A stretch of DNA of 64,000 nt from Luidia sarsii. Its lineage: Eukaryota > Echinodermata > Asteroidea > Paxillosida > Luidiidae. Positions 22,201-36,100 of this stretch are shown here, one piece after another. The stretch is from NCBI GenBank assembly GCA_949987565.1, contig OX465119.1, positions 12,072,897 to 12,136,896 on the forward strand, written 5' to 3'. How positions within the stretch are numbered: position 1 is the first letter of the stretch; each line of letters opens with the position of its first letter. The notes below the pieces were generated by a model. It worked only from the letters and a program-made list of their open reading frames with translations. It was not told the origin of the DNA and did not search any database. The position numbers and the translations under genes were made by a program.

Positions 22201-22784
22201 GAGTGTTTTTCAAGACGGAGTTTATTTTCCACAAACCCAAGCCAAAAGGGGGTTAAGCTGATGAAAGTAACGGAGACAAAACCGGAGCCGGTATGAGCCT
22301 ATCAGCCGGGCTGTATGGGGAAAGGCCCGAACTTGATCTCTGAACGGCTCGTGAGGGAGACTAGCCACGCCGCCCGTAGTTTCCAGTTTCGGTTTTTATC
22401 AGTCCCGATTTCATTAATGATTTGAGCATATTGATTCAGTGGCATATGGTGGCGACGTTGATCTCCAATCCCCGACCCCACCCCCCCCCCCAAAAAAAAA
22501 ATTGCTCAGAGTCCCTCGTCACTGCAGGTCATAAATTAGACGCGCGTTTTGTTTTTGTTGGCACAACACAACTAGTCTTGTCCCGCTGAGGAATCGGTCT
22601 CCCTGAACAAAGTCCCGATTGACTGGCACCATTGAGTCGCACGGCAGAGGCAAACGTTGGACGATAAGCGTTCATTCAAACCGGTGTCCTAGCTCAGACA
22701 AAACGCCAGGGTTTGCCGGTAAGTCTTCAAAAACTACTACTTTGTTAAGTTCAGATCTTCCCACCAAAAACACCATACAGAGCC

Positions 22785-22890
22785 TTAGGTTTCGATGCTA
22801 AGCGGGCCTTTCTCAAGGGGCTGGATGCTTACTTCTTCCTCCCTTTAAGGAAGGTTCTACGAGGATCGAAACGTCGGGAATCTATATTTT
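22785..22890. mobile_element. Foldback element, GACGTTTCGATCC family, divergent
   Basis: 'ccttaggtttcgatgctaagcggg' and 'ctacgaggatcgaaacgtcggg' are diverged versions of the two arms, separated by 'ctttctcaaggggctgg'. Confidence 0.6.
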
Positions 22891-23096
22891 TTCAGATTTC
22901 TGCATTTCGGTCATTTGAATCAGAAAGATGTTAGCAACTTGTGTCGTATAATTGCTATTGTTACATATGACTTCTGATGTTAGTTTTTTTATTTCAACCA
23001 GAAAAGGTGGAGTAATCTGTAATATGTAATGTTCTTTCATTATCCCAGTGCTCTTGATTATCGCTCCAAACTAGACATCTGACGAGAGGAAAGACC

Positions 23097-26000
23097 ATGT
23101 CGGTAAGTATCACACATTTTGGTTCATTTGCTCTGCCATTAAAATGCAATCAGTAAATACGGCCACGCTAGTGTAGGTCTCAATAGATTGTTGAAATATG
23201 TGACCCGGAACAACGACATGAGGAATATCTCACCAGAACACTTTTTGAGTAAACAACGCCTGAAGTTAAAGTATCTTCACAATTCGATTACAAATAAAAA
23301 AAAAATCTTTTTTTCTGAAATTTTAAGTATTAGAGGATATTATATTTTGATATCATTTGAAAGCTTAATGGTATACTCTTTCACATCATTAGAAAACCTC
23401 AAAATCTCAAAAGTGGGGTTATTCCTCATTATGCTGTGCCGGGTCACATATTAACAGATTATGTTCTGGATGTCTGTAGTACAGATGATGGTAGTTTTTC
23501 TTTCTATAGGCATGAGTGATGTAATTCAATGATAGGGTGCCCTACCCCCGAAGCAGGTCATACTGGGTGCTTTACCCGACTGCCCGCTGGGGAAAAATTG
23601 TCTTTTCCTGCGGCACAGCGTGGAGCGGGAAAACGTATGTTTGATTCAATAGAGCATTGTGTAAGGAGGGCTAGGGCTTAGGCTTCGGTCATATTTATCT
23701 TACTCGTTATAATATCACAGGCATCTAAAAACAAGCGTTTGGCCCCAGTTTCTTGGTGAATACCCTGTACCTACATGTATCGAGCCAACAAAACCTTCAA
23801 ATTCGAAAACGAACCACAACCTGGATTTTCAGGTTTTGTCAGACGGAGACGAAGCCTGAGCCCGAGCCCAAGCCTTCAATTCGAACACGGCCTTTCACAT
23901 GCACCGCACGTGTTCTATTCTCCTCGGGTGTAGCCAGGAAAATCCTGAACGACATGCGACATATCGTCAACTAGAATCTCAGGACGATCATCCATAAAAA
24001 TTGGTGCACTTACGCAGTGTTTCGAGCACGGTTTCTGTAACTGCTAAACTGTCTATATATACAGCATGCTGAATCGCTGCTCTCTAAATGCAAAAGAGTG
24101 GTGACAATCCACTCGCACAAAGAGTGACATTTCCTCATGAAAAGCAAAATCCTTCTTTTGCGTTCAGTCCTTCACACTTCTCTCTTTGATCTTTCCCCCT
24201 CTTGTCACTAATCCCTACCCCACTCCTAGCCCTTCTCTTTGATCTTTCCCCCTCCTCTCTCTAATCCCTACCCTATACCCCTTGCCCTTCCCTTTGATCT
24301 CTCCCTACCAGCTTCACTCTTTGTCCTTTGTTTCTCATCCGTGTCCTGTTCACTCTCTCCCCCCTTCCTTCGTGTACATGTATCTGTTTCGTCCTTGTCA
24401 CTCTGCCTTTGAGAAAGGTCCTGCTAGGATCAAAACGTCAGGCCCACTAAATTTTAAGAAAAGCAAAACCGCTCAAAAAGAGTGAAGATCACTGTAAAAA
24501 GGTGTGGAAACCACTAAGAATGGAGTCAGACGCTATTCTATAGAGGAGCCATATGGAAGACAACTCTCAACTTTCACCTCTTTTACAGTGTTTGTCACTT
24601 TCCTTTAAGAAGTTCTGGCTTTTAGAAACGATTTTCACTCCTTGAGAGCGTAAATTATTCACTCCTTTGCATTTTGAGAGTGATATAATACTCTAGTGTG
24701 AGATAAAACGATAACGATTTACGAAACACTGTTAGGTGTGACATTAAAGAGGAAGGTTTCCTGTGACACCATGTAAATAAGATGACAATGGGTCACATGT
24801 ACAGCAAACATTCAACAGCACATATACTTCCACCCTGCAAACACTCAAATCTTATCAAGATTCGTTATTATACACCATGACATACCTTTTTAATGAAGTC
24901 ACGTGAAAGCTATCGAGGGAGCCGGCCGTCAGCCCGCGGTCGTTGACCTACCGTTGACCTGCCGTTGACCTACTGTTGACCTACCGTTATGGCCTCCCCA
25001 AACCACAGAATAACCCAATTATGACTTAGGGACACGTTTTGACTTTAACAACCAAAAACGAGTTATTCGTTCATTTCTACAGTTGGCTCGCTGCTGTTAA
25101 TGTCAGCGGCTCGATAAGCCTAGAAGGTTTACGTGGTGGAAATGCTAAAGTGAAAGGTTTGCAGTGACATTATGTAGCGCTTCTCTTTCAAGAAGTAATG
25201 TGGCTCTGAAAAGAGTTTGCCACCGATGCCATGGCATCAGTTCTACCAAACCGTTCAGTCCTTGCAGGAGGTTTGCGGTGACACCATGTAGCACTTCTCT
25301 TTCAAGAAGGAGTGTGGCTCTGAGAAGAGCCGGTAACTCAACGTTTCGGGTAGCGTGATAGACGGTGAAAGATATTGATCCAACACCTAGCTGCACGATT
25401 TTGGGAGTATGTTGGTCATAAAAGTGTTGCTGGTCTCTGGCACTAGAAAAATGACCTAATTCTGAAGCAACTTTCAAATTCCACCACTAAAGACATCCTA
25501 CTTCATCCCTCTTTATTTCCGCACACCAGTGACATTGCAAGGACATTCTCAAACCCCATAACCTAAGGGAGCCCCAGCCTTTGTTTTATCAAGACATTTG
25601 CTGCTGATACAAAGCAGTAATTCCCATCTGTATAACACGGCAGCTTTTTTTCTGCAGTGAGAAAAATCTGTACATGTACCGGCAAATTACAGCTGGAGAC
25701 TTCAACAGAATACTATTCACTCCCGGTCGGAGGTCAACGCGGGCCACCATATATTGACAGCCGCGGAAGATTTGCAGACATGCGTGGCTGGTTTTAAGGC
25801 TCGTGCCAGTGGTCCATGTACTACTTTGCATGACGTCACCGATGGAGCCGTATTGGGGTCGATGCCCAAGCACGAATTCGCACTTCGAAACTGACACGGA
25901 GTGCTCGAAAAGTCGTGACGTCATGCACGGAGTTCGCGGCCCACAGCCCCACTCTCGTTTCCAGATCAAATTGTGAGGATCAGTACTTCCGATCTTCTCA

Positions 26001-27102
26001 AAGGAGCCTTGATGATTTTATATTTTGTTTGTTCTGCTTTATTAGTCGAGGGTAAACCTGACGAGCGACGAAGTGACTTTTACGTACGAGAAAAGTCTAA
26101 AGGTACGTTGCAATGTTTTGATGCACTTCGTGAAGTTCTTTGTTCATTATCTTGCGTGTTTCTGTAATTCGTGTTTCTGTGTCTGACGTTTCTCACTATG
26201 AACATATAAACCGTGAAAATGGGGGTGAACATGTCAGTTCGCCGTGAAACTAAAAAGTCACTGTGTTTTCACGATGCATTTTACAGTGAATTCACCGTGA
26301 AAATAACCGCTTCTCTGACCTGATAAGGACATCTTCAGGTCACTAAAGAGACCCCAAAAACGTGAATATCTAGTGTGGCAAGCTCCAGCCTTAGGGATGG
26401 CTAATTAAATTACCAGTAGGGACCACCAGACCCTATAGAGATACTTTATTGTGTCCTTGTAACTGTCACTCCCAGATACTTCTATATTGCCTCTAGCCAT
26501 TTACAACCAGGAATTTGGCCTTGGAGACCACTGGTGAAAACATCGTGAAAATGCCTTGGCTAACTGTGTGCTATGTAATAGGGGTGAAAACACGGTGAAT
26601 TTTCTTTTCACGGCTAAATGACATTTTCACCCCATTTTCACCTTTTAGATGTTCATAGTGTGTATCCACGCAGGACCTTTAACGAAGGCAGGTTGAGAGG
26701 GACCACCCAGTCGGTCTCGTCATTCTGCTTTTGGGGAAAAGGACCTGCTCCGATCAAAACGACAGGCCCACTTTTATTTCTGATCATATTTCAGAATTTG
26801 CATTCTGGTCGTTTAAGTTGGTATGGAATTCGGAACATTTTCACGAAAATTGCTTTAAAAAAAATTATGTTGTCCTTGGTTTCCCTGTCCCAATACCACA
26901 CCAATATCCCATTTCTGAGTTTTCGCGCCCTTTTTTAAAGTAGAAGGCTTCATTAAAGGCCCAATACAAAATTGCCAACCAAGAAGAAACCCCAGAAACC
27001 CTACAGTACCAAGTCTCTAATGAAGGCATGACTAATTACGGTATACCAAATATGTTTCGTGGTTCTTTGCAGCGGAACACAGCGCGGAATATATTTCTCG
27101 TG
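23097..27102 (+). CDS. ENPP-A tentative N-terminal exons (cytoplasmic tail)
   Basis: Three small exons give a 31-residue cytoplasmic tail. 27073-27102 ([10 protein letters not shown]) has a good acceptor (ttctttgcag) and donor (gtaagt), is phase 0 on both sides, and occupies the position of the 39-nt ENPP-B exon 52806-52844. 26046-26102 follows a strong pyrimidine tract (ttgttctgctttattag), ends at gtacgt and is also phase 0. The start, ATG TCG then gtaagt at 23097-23104, is a six-base coding part at the end of a 5' UTR exon; it is the only upstream ATG-donor pair in the right phase that I noticed. No sequence similarity supports the first two exons, only splice signals and phase. Confidence 0.45.
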
Positions 27103-30100
27103 GTAAGTCCTCCTTCTGGCATTCAGTTCCCGATATATGTCTGTATTGGATTTTGCATAATTACCTACAATTAAGTTAAAAAAAAGTTGCAAACTGCTCA
27201 CTGACTGAAATGACCTACAACACATAAATATCAACAAAATAGAGGGCCTGACGTTTCGTTACTAGCAGGACCTCTCTCATAGGCACTTTGCCTTTGAGAA
27301 AAGTCCTGCTAGGATCGAGATGTCAGGTCCTCTAACTTTTGAGGGTAGTGACGAAACAGGGAGTAGACCATGATTTCAATGCCCGGCTATGCTTTACATA
27401 CAGTATACCGGCGTTCTTACAACAGGGGCTTTCTTATAATTACTTGTACTTGTCTGAATTCAAACGAAACATAAACAATCATCTTTCTTCCTCCTGATCT
27501 ATCATGCTCTTCCTTCTTTTCCTTATTACTTTCTTTAACCTTCACCTTAAATGGCCTTTGGGGCCTTGTGTTGGGCGACATTCATTTTTTTAATGTTAAA
27601 ATCAAGACAAATCACGCAAAATGTTATCTCGAAACAAAAAACCCAGATCATCGCAGTCTCGTGCGGCGTCGGCATAGGTATAGGCGTTGGTTACGGCATC
27701 TGGTACGGCGACGAACCAACGAAGGCCACCGTGGCACCGCAGAAGCCGGGGAAGGGGACCAGCGAAGCACCGAAGCCGACAGACTCCCACCCCAAGGCGA
27801 CAGGCTCCACCCCTAAAATGGAGCCCCCCACGACGACCACGCCCCCCGTCCCTGGTACGCGAGAAGAATTTTTCATCAGTTAAGCGGATTTTAATTACGG
27901 ATGCTTGCTGGGCGTTGTGCCAACATCGGCTGTTGGTGCGGCCTTCCCAAATGCTATCACTAATCGATAGCTTGAAAAGATAGCGCTTAATCATTTAATC
28001 TGCAGTATAGCGATATCTACGAGTGGCACGCACAAAATCATTTGCAATAAGACACTTCTCATCAACACCTAAACGTAGCACACCAAAATGTTCCAAACTT
28101 TTCTTAACCAGTAACATCATCACTCGTTTGAATCAAAAGTATACTAAAGTAAAGCATAAAATGTTGCGTCTTTCTCACTGACTTAAAGGCCCAATACAAC
28201 ATTACGAAGATCGGAAAACATCGATGTCCACAGATTTCCTTCTAATTTACACAGTTTGTAGATGGTCATAATAGAATCCTTATGTTGGAATCTTACGTTC
28301 TGGGATGCTTGGGAGCAATAAACTATTTCTTACATTATAGAACGGTGTGAAAACCGTGACGGTTGTTTGCCTTTTTTCTACTTTCTAAGATTATCATTTT
28401 AGCTCAAACCTTCGCAGGATTTCCTTTTTTGAATGTTTAATGGTTTAACACAAAAACGGTGGCAATCGTTTTCCCTTTACCGATGTTGTATATGGTCTTT
28501 AAATGACCAAACTTAAAGGCCGAATCTGCTCTTAAGCTAGGATCGAAACTCTACCAGCAAATTTGATAATCATGGTGAACTACGAGAATGAGAGAACCAA
28601 GAAGTAACCTTTCTTTGTATTTTCCCCTTATGTTGAACAGGCAAAACTTGGCTGGACACACCTTGTTTCGCTGAACAGCCTCCCCAGTGCCCAGAAGGGT
28701 AATTGCTTTTACGATAAAGGTTTTATCATGCATTATAGAGCCACGCCAAACGCATACAAACTCACGTTATTCAGGTCGGCCATTGGCATCATGGCGTCAT
28801 GACGTCATTACTAATTGGGTACTGTTCTTTACATGTCACGTTGGTCTGTGGGCCCGACTTCAATGACGTCGATGAAAACGGGCTCTATACATTAGTTATT
28901 GTTATTTGTGTGTTTGTGTGTTCCTTTTAGAGTGGACCGACCGCCTCTGATCCTGGTGTCTCTGGACGGGTTTCGCTACGACTTCCTCAAAAGAGGGATA
29001 ACCCCAAACCTGGAGAGACTTGGTGAGCTCTAGACTCCTTCTCAAGTCGCTTTAACAATTACCCGAAGGGATCAAAGAAGGAAGACATACCAAGGTGGGA
29101 TCAAAGGGAAAGGCAAGCAGTCGGGAAGGGATTAATGGAGGCTAGCTGGTAGACGGGCCAGGGTGAGATCAAAGGGAAGGGCAAGCAGCAGGGAAGGGAT
29201 CTAAGGAGGAAAGCTGGTAGACAGACCAGGCTGAGATCAAAGGGAAGGGCAAGCAGTGGGGAAGGGATCAAATGAGGGAAGCTTGCAGACAGACCAGGGT
29301 GAGATCAAAAGGAAGGGCAAGCAGCAGGGAAGGGATCAAAGGAGGAAAGCTGGTAGACAGACCAGGGTGAGATCAAAGGGAAGGGCAAGCAGCAGGGAAG
29401 GGATCAAAGGAGGGAAGCTTGCAGACAGACCAGGGTGAGATCAAAGGGAACAGCAAGCAGCAGGGAAGGGATCAAAGGAGGGAAGATCAAACAGAAAGGT
29501 GATGGAGGAGAATACAGAAGCAGTATTCGTAAAGACATTGGAATGTTAAACTATTAGGGTATTTAGTTCCCGTAAATATTTGACATTATCGCCCGATAGA
29601 TTATCGATTATTATTGGTATTAATTATTTTTCATAGCGGGATGTGGAACGCATGTGCCCTATATGTTTCCCACCTTCCCAACACTGACGTTCCCTAATCA
29701 CTACAGCATCGTCACGGTAAGGCAGTCTTCCAATTTTGTTTCGCAATCAAAATTCACAATAAAAATGGGGTCTCAAAATCTGCCCGATTCTCTCTCTCTC
29801 TTCTCTCTCTCGATTGGAGAATATAAGAATATAATGTAATCACAGTCCGTTCACTCAACGTTGAGGTCGAACTCGCCATGCTACGGAATTTGAAAGGATT
29901 AAATTTTGGGCTTGAGCCCGAGATCTCTGGTTTAACACAATACCATACCAGCACCGAATCCATCTGAACTTTCCAGCCCTTAGATGAGGGCCTTCCTGTA
30001 ATGAGACATGCATTTTTGCTGGTGTGGGAGCGACTATTAGAAGCATTTTTGCCATAAACTGCTGTTGCATCTCTAGGCATCTTTATTATCCAAATGTTGG

Positions 30101-33100
30101 CATAGGCTAAAGCCACTCCATGCTCTCGAACTAGTAGTAGTAGTAGTAGTAGTAGTAGTAGCAGTTCTAAACCCGCCAAATGCATTCAGGGATCACACAA
30201 AGTGGAACTTTAAAGACATTACTCCAGACGACTGACAGAGTACTGATATGCTGAGTTACCAGCTCTTCAGAACCACACTCCTTCTTGAAAGAAAAGTGCT
30301 GTATAGTGTCAGGGGACACCTTCTATACTCGGCATTTCCACCATGCAAACCCTCAAGTCTTATCTACATTACGCTTTCTGCCTTTTTTTTCTTCAGAAAT
30401 AGCGACCAGGTGCTCGTGTGCGGTCGTTGATTTAGAATAAATTAATGACCAGTTGCTTATTTTTGTTTTTGCCTTTCCTCTCAAGGGTCTTTTCCCTGAA
30501 CACCATGGGATAATCGGTAACAACATGTACGACCCTGAACTCAACAAAGCCTTCTCATTGTCGGGAAACGAAAAGGATAACAGCTACTGGTGGGGAGGAG
30601 AACCCGTTAGTTTCGAGTTATTCTTTGAATGTTCGTTTATTATACTATATTATTTTGTCTTTAATATTAAAAAGTCAAAAGAGTATAGAAAAAAAACTGC
30701 CTTGGAACTTGTGCAAAAATGTCAAAAAATTGCACACAAAAAACCCCGAGACCTCTGGTTTTGCGAACCAGTGCTCTTCCATCTGAGCTATCCACCCCTA
30801 AAATGGCGGTCCTCCCAGAATTAATCGTCAACTAGTCTTTGCCGGGGTGGGGTGCCATTCGGAATCATATAAATAATTATGTAATTTTGTCTAATTTATT
30901 TTTATTATCAATTTCAATTGGCCGGGGGTTCTTGAGATTTTGGTGTATTGTTTAAAATGAAATATTCGTCTTGTCCAACATTGTCGTTTCCACGCCATTT
31001 AATTTGATGCGTGTAACGGGAACAAAGACGTAGCCTGTTTTCGGAAAATGGCCAGTCTATCATAAATAGCGCCCTCATTTGGTGAACACTTGTCTGTCAG
31101 GTTGGCGAAAGGATCTGTCAGTATTTTGTCGTTGTTGTTTTTCCCCCAGATTTGGAACACCGCCATGAAACAGGGCCTGAAAGCCGGCTGCTATTTCTGG
31201 GTGGGGTCGGATGTGGATATCCAAGGTACCCAAACAAACTCCTTTAAAGAGGGCTATCGCAAGGAACAAAGTTTGGCCTCATTAAGATTTTTCGTTAGAT
31301 TCAATGGTGCTCTAAGTTCAATGGGGACACTGTTAACAATAAGGTTCTGAGTCTGAAATATGTGACCCGGCACAGCGACATGAGGAATATCCCACCAAAA
31401 CACTTTTCGAGTAAACAACGCCTGAAGTCAAAGTATCTTCTCAATTCGATAAAAAAAAAACATTTTTTTTTGTATTTTCGGAAAGTTAATGTATCGGAGG
31501 ATATTATGTCCAAAGGATTTTTCCGGAATCTGTCTCTAAATGTTGAAAAAACGATGATTTTCGGGGAGTGTTTGTGTACTGTTTTCATGAAAATGTAAAG
31601 TTCCTGCCTTTTTGAATGGCCGCTTTCGAGGAGTTAGAATGGCGCTGCTATATTGTGTCTGGTACCAAATGAACGAGCGAAGTCCCCTTGTACTATTTAC
31701 AACAAAGTTCACACGGAAATAATTTTGATATCATTTGAAAGCTAATGGTATACTCTTTCACATCATTAGAAAATCTCAAAATCTCAAAAGTGGGGGGTTA
31801 TTCCTCATTATGCTGTGCCGGGTCACATATGTTGATAATATGACATTCGATGCATTGAGAAGTATACACATTGTAGCAATTTAGCCTTCGGGCTACAATC
31901 ACAATGTTCAATAAGCCACGATAATAAAAAATGTCATGAAAAAGGGCTATAACCAGAAATTATCAATAATGCACTAGGCTTATAAACATCGTGATTATAA
32001 TGCTCTATGTATTACGCTTTTGCGTTGTATGCGAATTCGGAATGACCTAAGAAATATTTCAATCAAGCAAAGTTGAAAAATGACTGTGACATTTTTTCGG
32101 AAAAAATGGCGGAAACGGCGAAGAGAATTCGACGGGACCAGGACTTGAATAGGAGGTAGAGTGCTTTGAACTGCTTTCCCCAATCCCAGCAAAGATTTTT
32201 TGCCTGATTGGGAAAGCCACCATCTAAGGGCTGGAGAGCTCAGGTGGTAAAACCACTGTTACGTTTGGGCAGCGGCCTCGGGTGTATGTCCCGGTCCAGT
32301 CAGATTTTTCTTCGCTAATTTCCTAAATATTATACATACTTATTATACAATAACAATAACTCTGTATTTAAAGAAAACTTTGAATTACATGTTGACGAGG
32401 GCACCATGTGGAATTACTAAACAAAGCGAAACAAACAAACTAATACCTGTATTTTTCTCTTTCCAGGAATGCGGCCAGACTATTACTATCCCTACGACGG
32501 GTAAGATTGATTCTAAAAAGCATCTTTTAAATAGCAGAGCCTAACAAAAAAACCTGCTTAGCCATAATTATTTCACTTGTATTCAACTTGTACTCCAATC
32601 ATGGGTCCTTAGCATAAAATTCAAGTGGGACTTTGGCTGGCGACCTGATTTTATTCAGCAAGGCTTCCTGTGCTTAAACATGGGTTGGTGTTTATGCGGC
32701 TCTATGAAAGAGGCCCCTCGGTATATTATCATTCATTATCCCTCAGTCTATTACCGCATTGATGGAAAGACGCACTATGCTGACAAGGGTCTTGTAAACA
32801 GCAGGGGTAACAATAAAGAGACCGTTCGTCTTTTTTCTGCATGTCATGGTGCTGTGAAATATGGCAGCACTTTATCACCCAGTGGAACTCTATACTGATT
32901 GCTAGGGACAATCTCAGTGGATTAAAGACCAAATTAATTATTGGTTGTTCTCCCAGAAAAAAAACCCAAGCACCTCTTGGTATTCCTTTCGGTACGGGCT
33001 TTTATAACACAAAAACTGATATGGGCCTTATTTCACTTATTTGAGTTCAGGTTAGAGTAAAACTATGAGATGATATCACAAACTTTCATAGCCATTATGC

Positions 33101-36100
33101 CAAATAGAAACATCCGAACAATTCTTGATTACAACCGCCCAAACACGCCCTGGTTTTTGTTTTTAGAAGGGGTCGTACCGCAAAGCATGCTGGGAGTCGC
33201 CGCCGCCATTTTTTCTTTCCTAAGCGTCCCCGAGCCATCTGTGCTTTTCTTTATTTTTCCCGCAGGAGCACCACGCCAGAAACTAAAATAAAACAAATCA
33301 AAGACTGGCTCAAACTTCCAAACGAAGACAGGTGAGTCGGTCACTAATAATAATCAAAGTGAGAAAGGCCCAAACATTATTGACCCATAGACGGACAACA
33401 GAGGGCGCTAGACGTGAGTTCATAAACGCCGCCACCTTAGAAAATCGTGGGCAGATTTTGTGGGGCGCCGCCACGGCGTAGCTGCATAGAATAAGGGCAA
33501 AGTTCAGCATAACATTACCTCAACATTAACTTTGCCTTTGAGAAAGGACCTGATTGGATCGAAACGTCAGGCCCTCTAAATTTTGACAAAAACATCCGTC
33601 AGACATTAGTAGGGTACCCCATGGATGTACGGTATCCTGACGTCAACTACGCCTGTAGGTTAGTCATGTCTCTTTACTAAACTATGGACCAGTTTGCAAG
33701 ATGTTTGCAAGATGTTTGCAAGATGTTTGCAAGATGTTTGCAAGATGTTTGCAAGATGTTTGCAAAATGTTTGCGAGCTGTTCAAAGAGCAATTATTGCA
33801 ATTATACTTCAATGAGGCTGTGGCATACCCAACATGGCGTATTGTGCGGGTGACATGCAATGACTTGTTCTTGTTTACTTTCTCTTTTTACACCTTCAAG
33901 GCCCGACTTCATAACTTTGTATTTTGACGAGCCGGATCACACCGGTCACGACTTTGGGCCAGATTCAGACGAGGTTGGTTTCATTATATCTTGTCTTCAT
34001 TAACTAGAACTACTGTATACACAAGTGACGAATGGTGTTATTCTGCTACGGAGCCCGAAAGGGGAAAAAGGTGGATTTGTATTGTTCGTTCCCTCGAAAT
34101 ATTAAACCGATTAATGTATCAACAAAGTTCAACAAGGCAAGCTGCCAAGAAACCCACTTATATTCACTAACAGCATCTCTATCAGCATAATTATGCGTAA
34201 ACAAATAATTTTGAAAAATGGCAAAGAAAACTTTGACTTGACTGGGACTGTGACCCGAAACATCAGGTTCTGCCTATACCGGCCATATAACCATCTGAGC
34301 TATCCAGCCCTTAGAAGGTGGCCTTCCTAAATAGTCAACTAGTCTCTGCGGCGCCCCATCCCGGCAAAGACTATAGTCGACTATTATTTTGGTTCGAGGG
34401 AACGAAATAGTATTTCGCGAGGAAGACATGAAATAGATCACTTTACCCTAAATGTCACCCAATGGATACCGTACAGGACAACTTGGAGGCAGCCAACGTG
34501 TACAATGTAACACTATTAAAATAGCATAATAATTATTGTCTAGAATCACAATGGGACAGTGTCCCCGTTCACTCGCAAGGATAAGGGTCAGGAGGTTATA
34601 CCAAAGGCTGGTGAGTTTCTCCTCGACGTTTTACCCGCAACCGATTGACTCTGCCTTGCTCCGTGTGGTGCGGTCTTGTTAACCCCTTCTCGGCCGTCTC
34701 TGTCCCAGCAAAACGCCATCGTGACCACCGTGGACTCGTGGGTTGGTGACCTCATGGATGTCATTACTGAGGTGCACATGGAGAACTGCACCAACGTCAT
34801 CGTCGTGGCCGACCACGGCATGGCAAACCGGACATGTGACCTCAACATTAAGCTCCAGGATGTAAGTGGTTATTTTCTTTATTTCATTCTACCAATAGGC
34901 AATTGTGACCCGGCACAGCATCATGAGGGATAACCCCCACTTTTGAGATTTTGAGATTTTCTAATGATGTGAAAGAGTATACCATTACCTTTCGAATGAT
35001 ATCAAATTAATTTCCGTATGAACTTTGTTGTAAATAGTACAAGGGGACTTCGCTCGTTCATTTGGCACCAGGCACAATATAGCAGCACCAGTCTAACTCC
35101 TCGAAAGCGGCCATTCAAAAAGCAGGATCTTTATATTTTCATGAAAACAGTACGCAAACACTCCCCACTGAAAAAATCCTTTGGACATAATATCCTCCAA
35201 TACATTAACTTTAAATATATATATTTTTAATCGAATTGAGAAGATACTTTGATTTCAGGCGTTGTTTACTCGAAAAAAAATTGGTGGGATATTCCTCATG
35301 TCGCTGTGCCGGGTCACAATTGTAATTTAGATTAGACCTTTTACAGTGGTTGGAATAAGTATACAATCGTCAATCGTCTCAATAACTTATCACGATACGT
35401 TTGAATGCATAGATTAGTATACCATGCTTTTTTCAGTTATGCGATTTGGAAACCAGGTGAAGGCATTGCTTTTCTTATTTCATTGTAGTACATCACAACG
35501 GGTCAATATTACTCAAGGAGCTCTGGTGGCACTATGATGAGATACGATCCTAAGAGTAGTGGTAAGTATAGGATCGTTGATAACAGTTTTATTCGCTCTT
35601 ATCTTCCCGCTGCTATCACTGGTTCCCTGTACAACAACGTACGCCTGCTTAGAATCCCGATCAACATGCACGTACGGTTGGAGTGGTCCACGCACCCTTC
35701 GAGTGGAAAACCTTCTGATTGGAGGGTTTTCGGACTCTTGGTGGCAGCACACACCTGAATACCGAGAAAGTGGGTTCTTGGCAACTTTTGGTATCGGCAC
35801 ACCGAATCAAGCGCCGGAAATCCTACCAAAACTAATGTGGGATTTCGAGCTATCCATTAATGATAGCACTTATAACTAGCATTGATGTTGGATAAGAAAA
35901 GCGGCATACGCTGCTGTGAAAAGTTCCGAAGATGATCTACAACATTGCCCCCTACAACGTCGTACCTATGAATCACACGTGTATCCCTTTCCATTCCAGC
36001 TGAAATCCGTGAGCCCGAAGATATTGTGGAGCATCTGAAGGTATTTGTTTTCATTAAAATGTCAAGAGTAGATTATTAGTCAGAATATTAGTTAGGAGAA

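Larger units (their letters stand above)
18991..23040. other. Intergenic region between P450 and ENPP-A
   Basis: AT-rich, with scattered repeats listed separately (19312, 20705, 22073, 22785). At 21280-21470 there is a pair of direct repeats about 115 bp apart ('accaagattccattg(g/a)ctagagaaaatgtgca'). No frame shows family motifs or splice partners. Confidence 0.5.

Noticed and set aside
25973..26167. Signal-peptide-like frame ([14 protein letters not shown]...)
   Set aside because: Its phase at the donor after 26102 does not connect to the membrane-anchor exon; the hydrophobic stretch is the pyrimidine-rich acceptor tract of the alternative exon 26046-26102.
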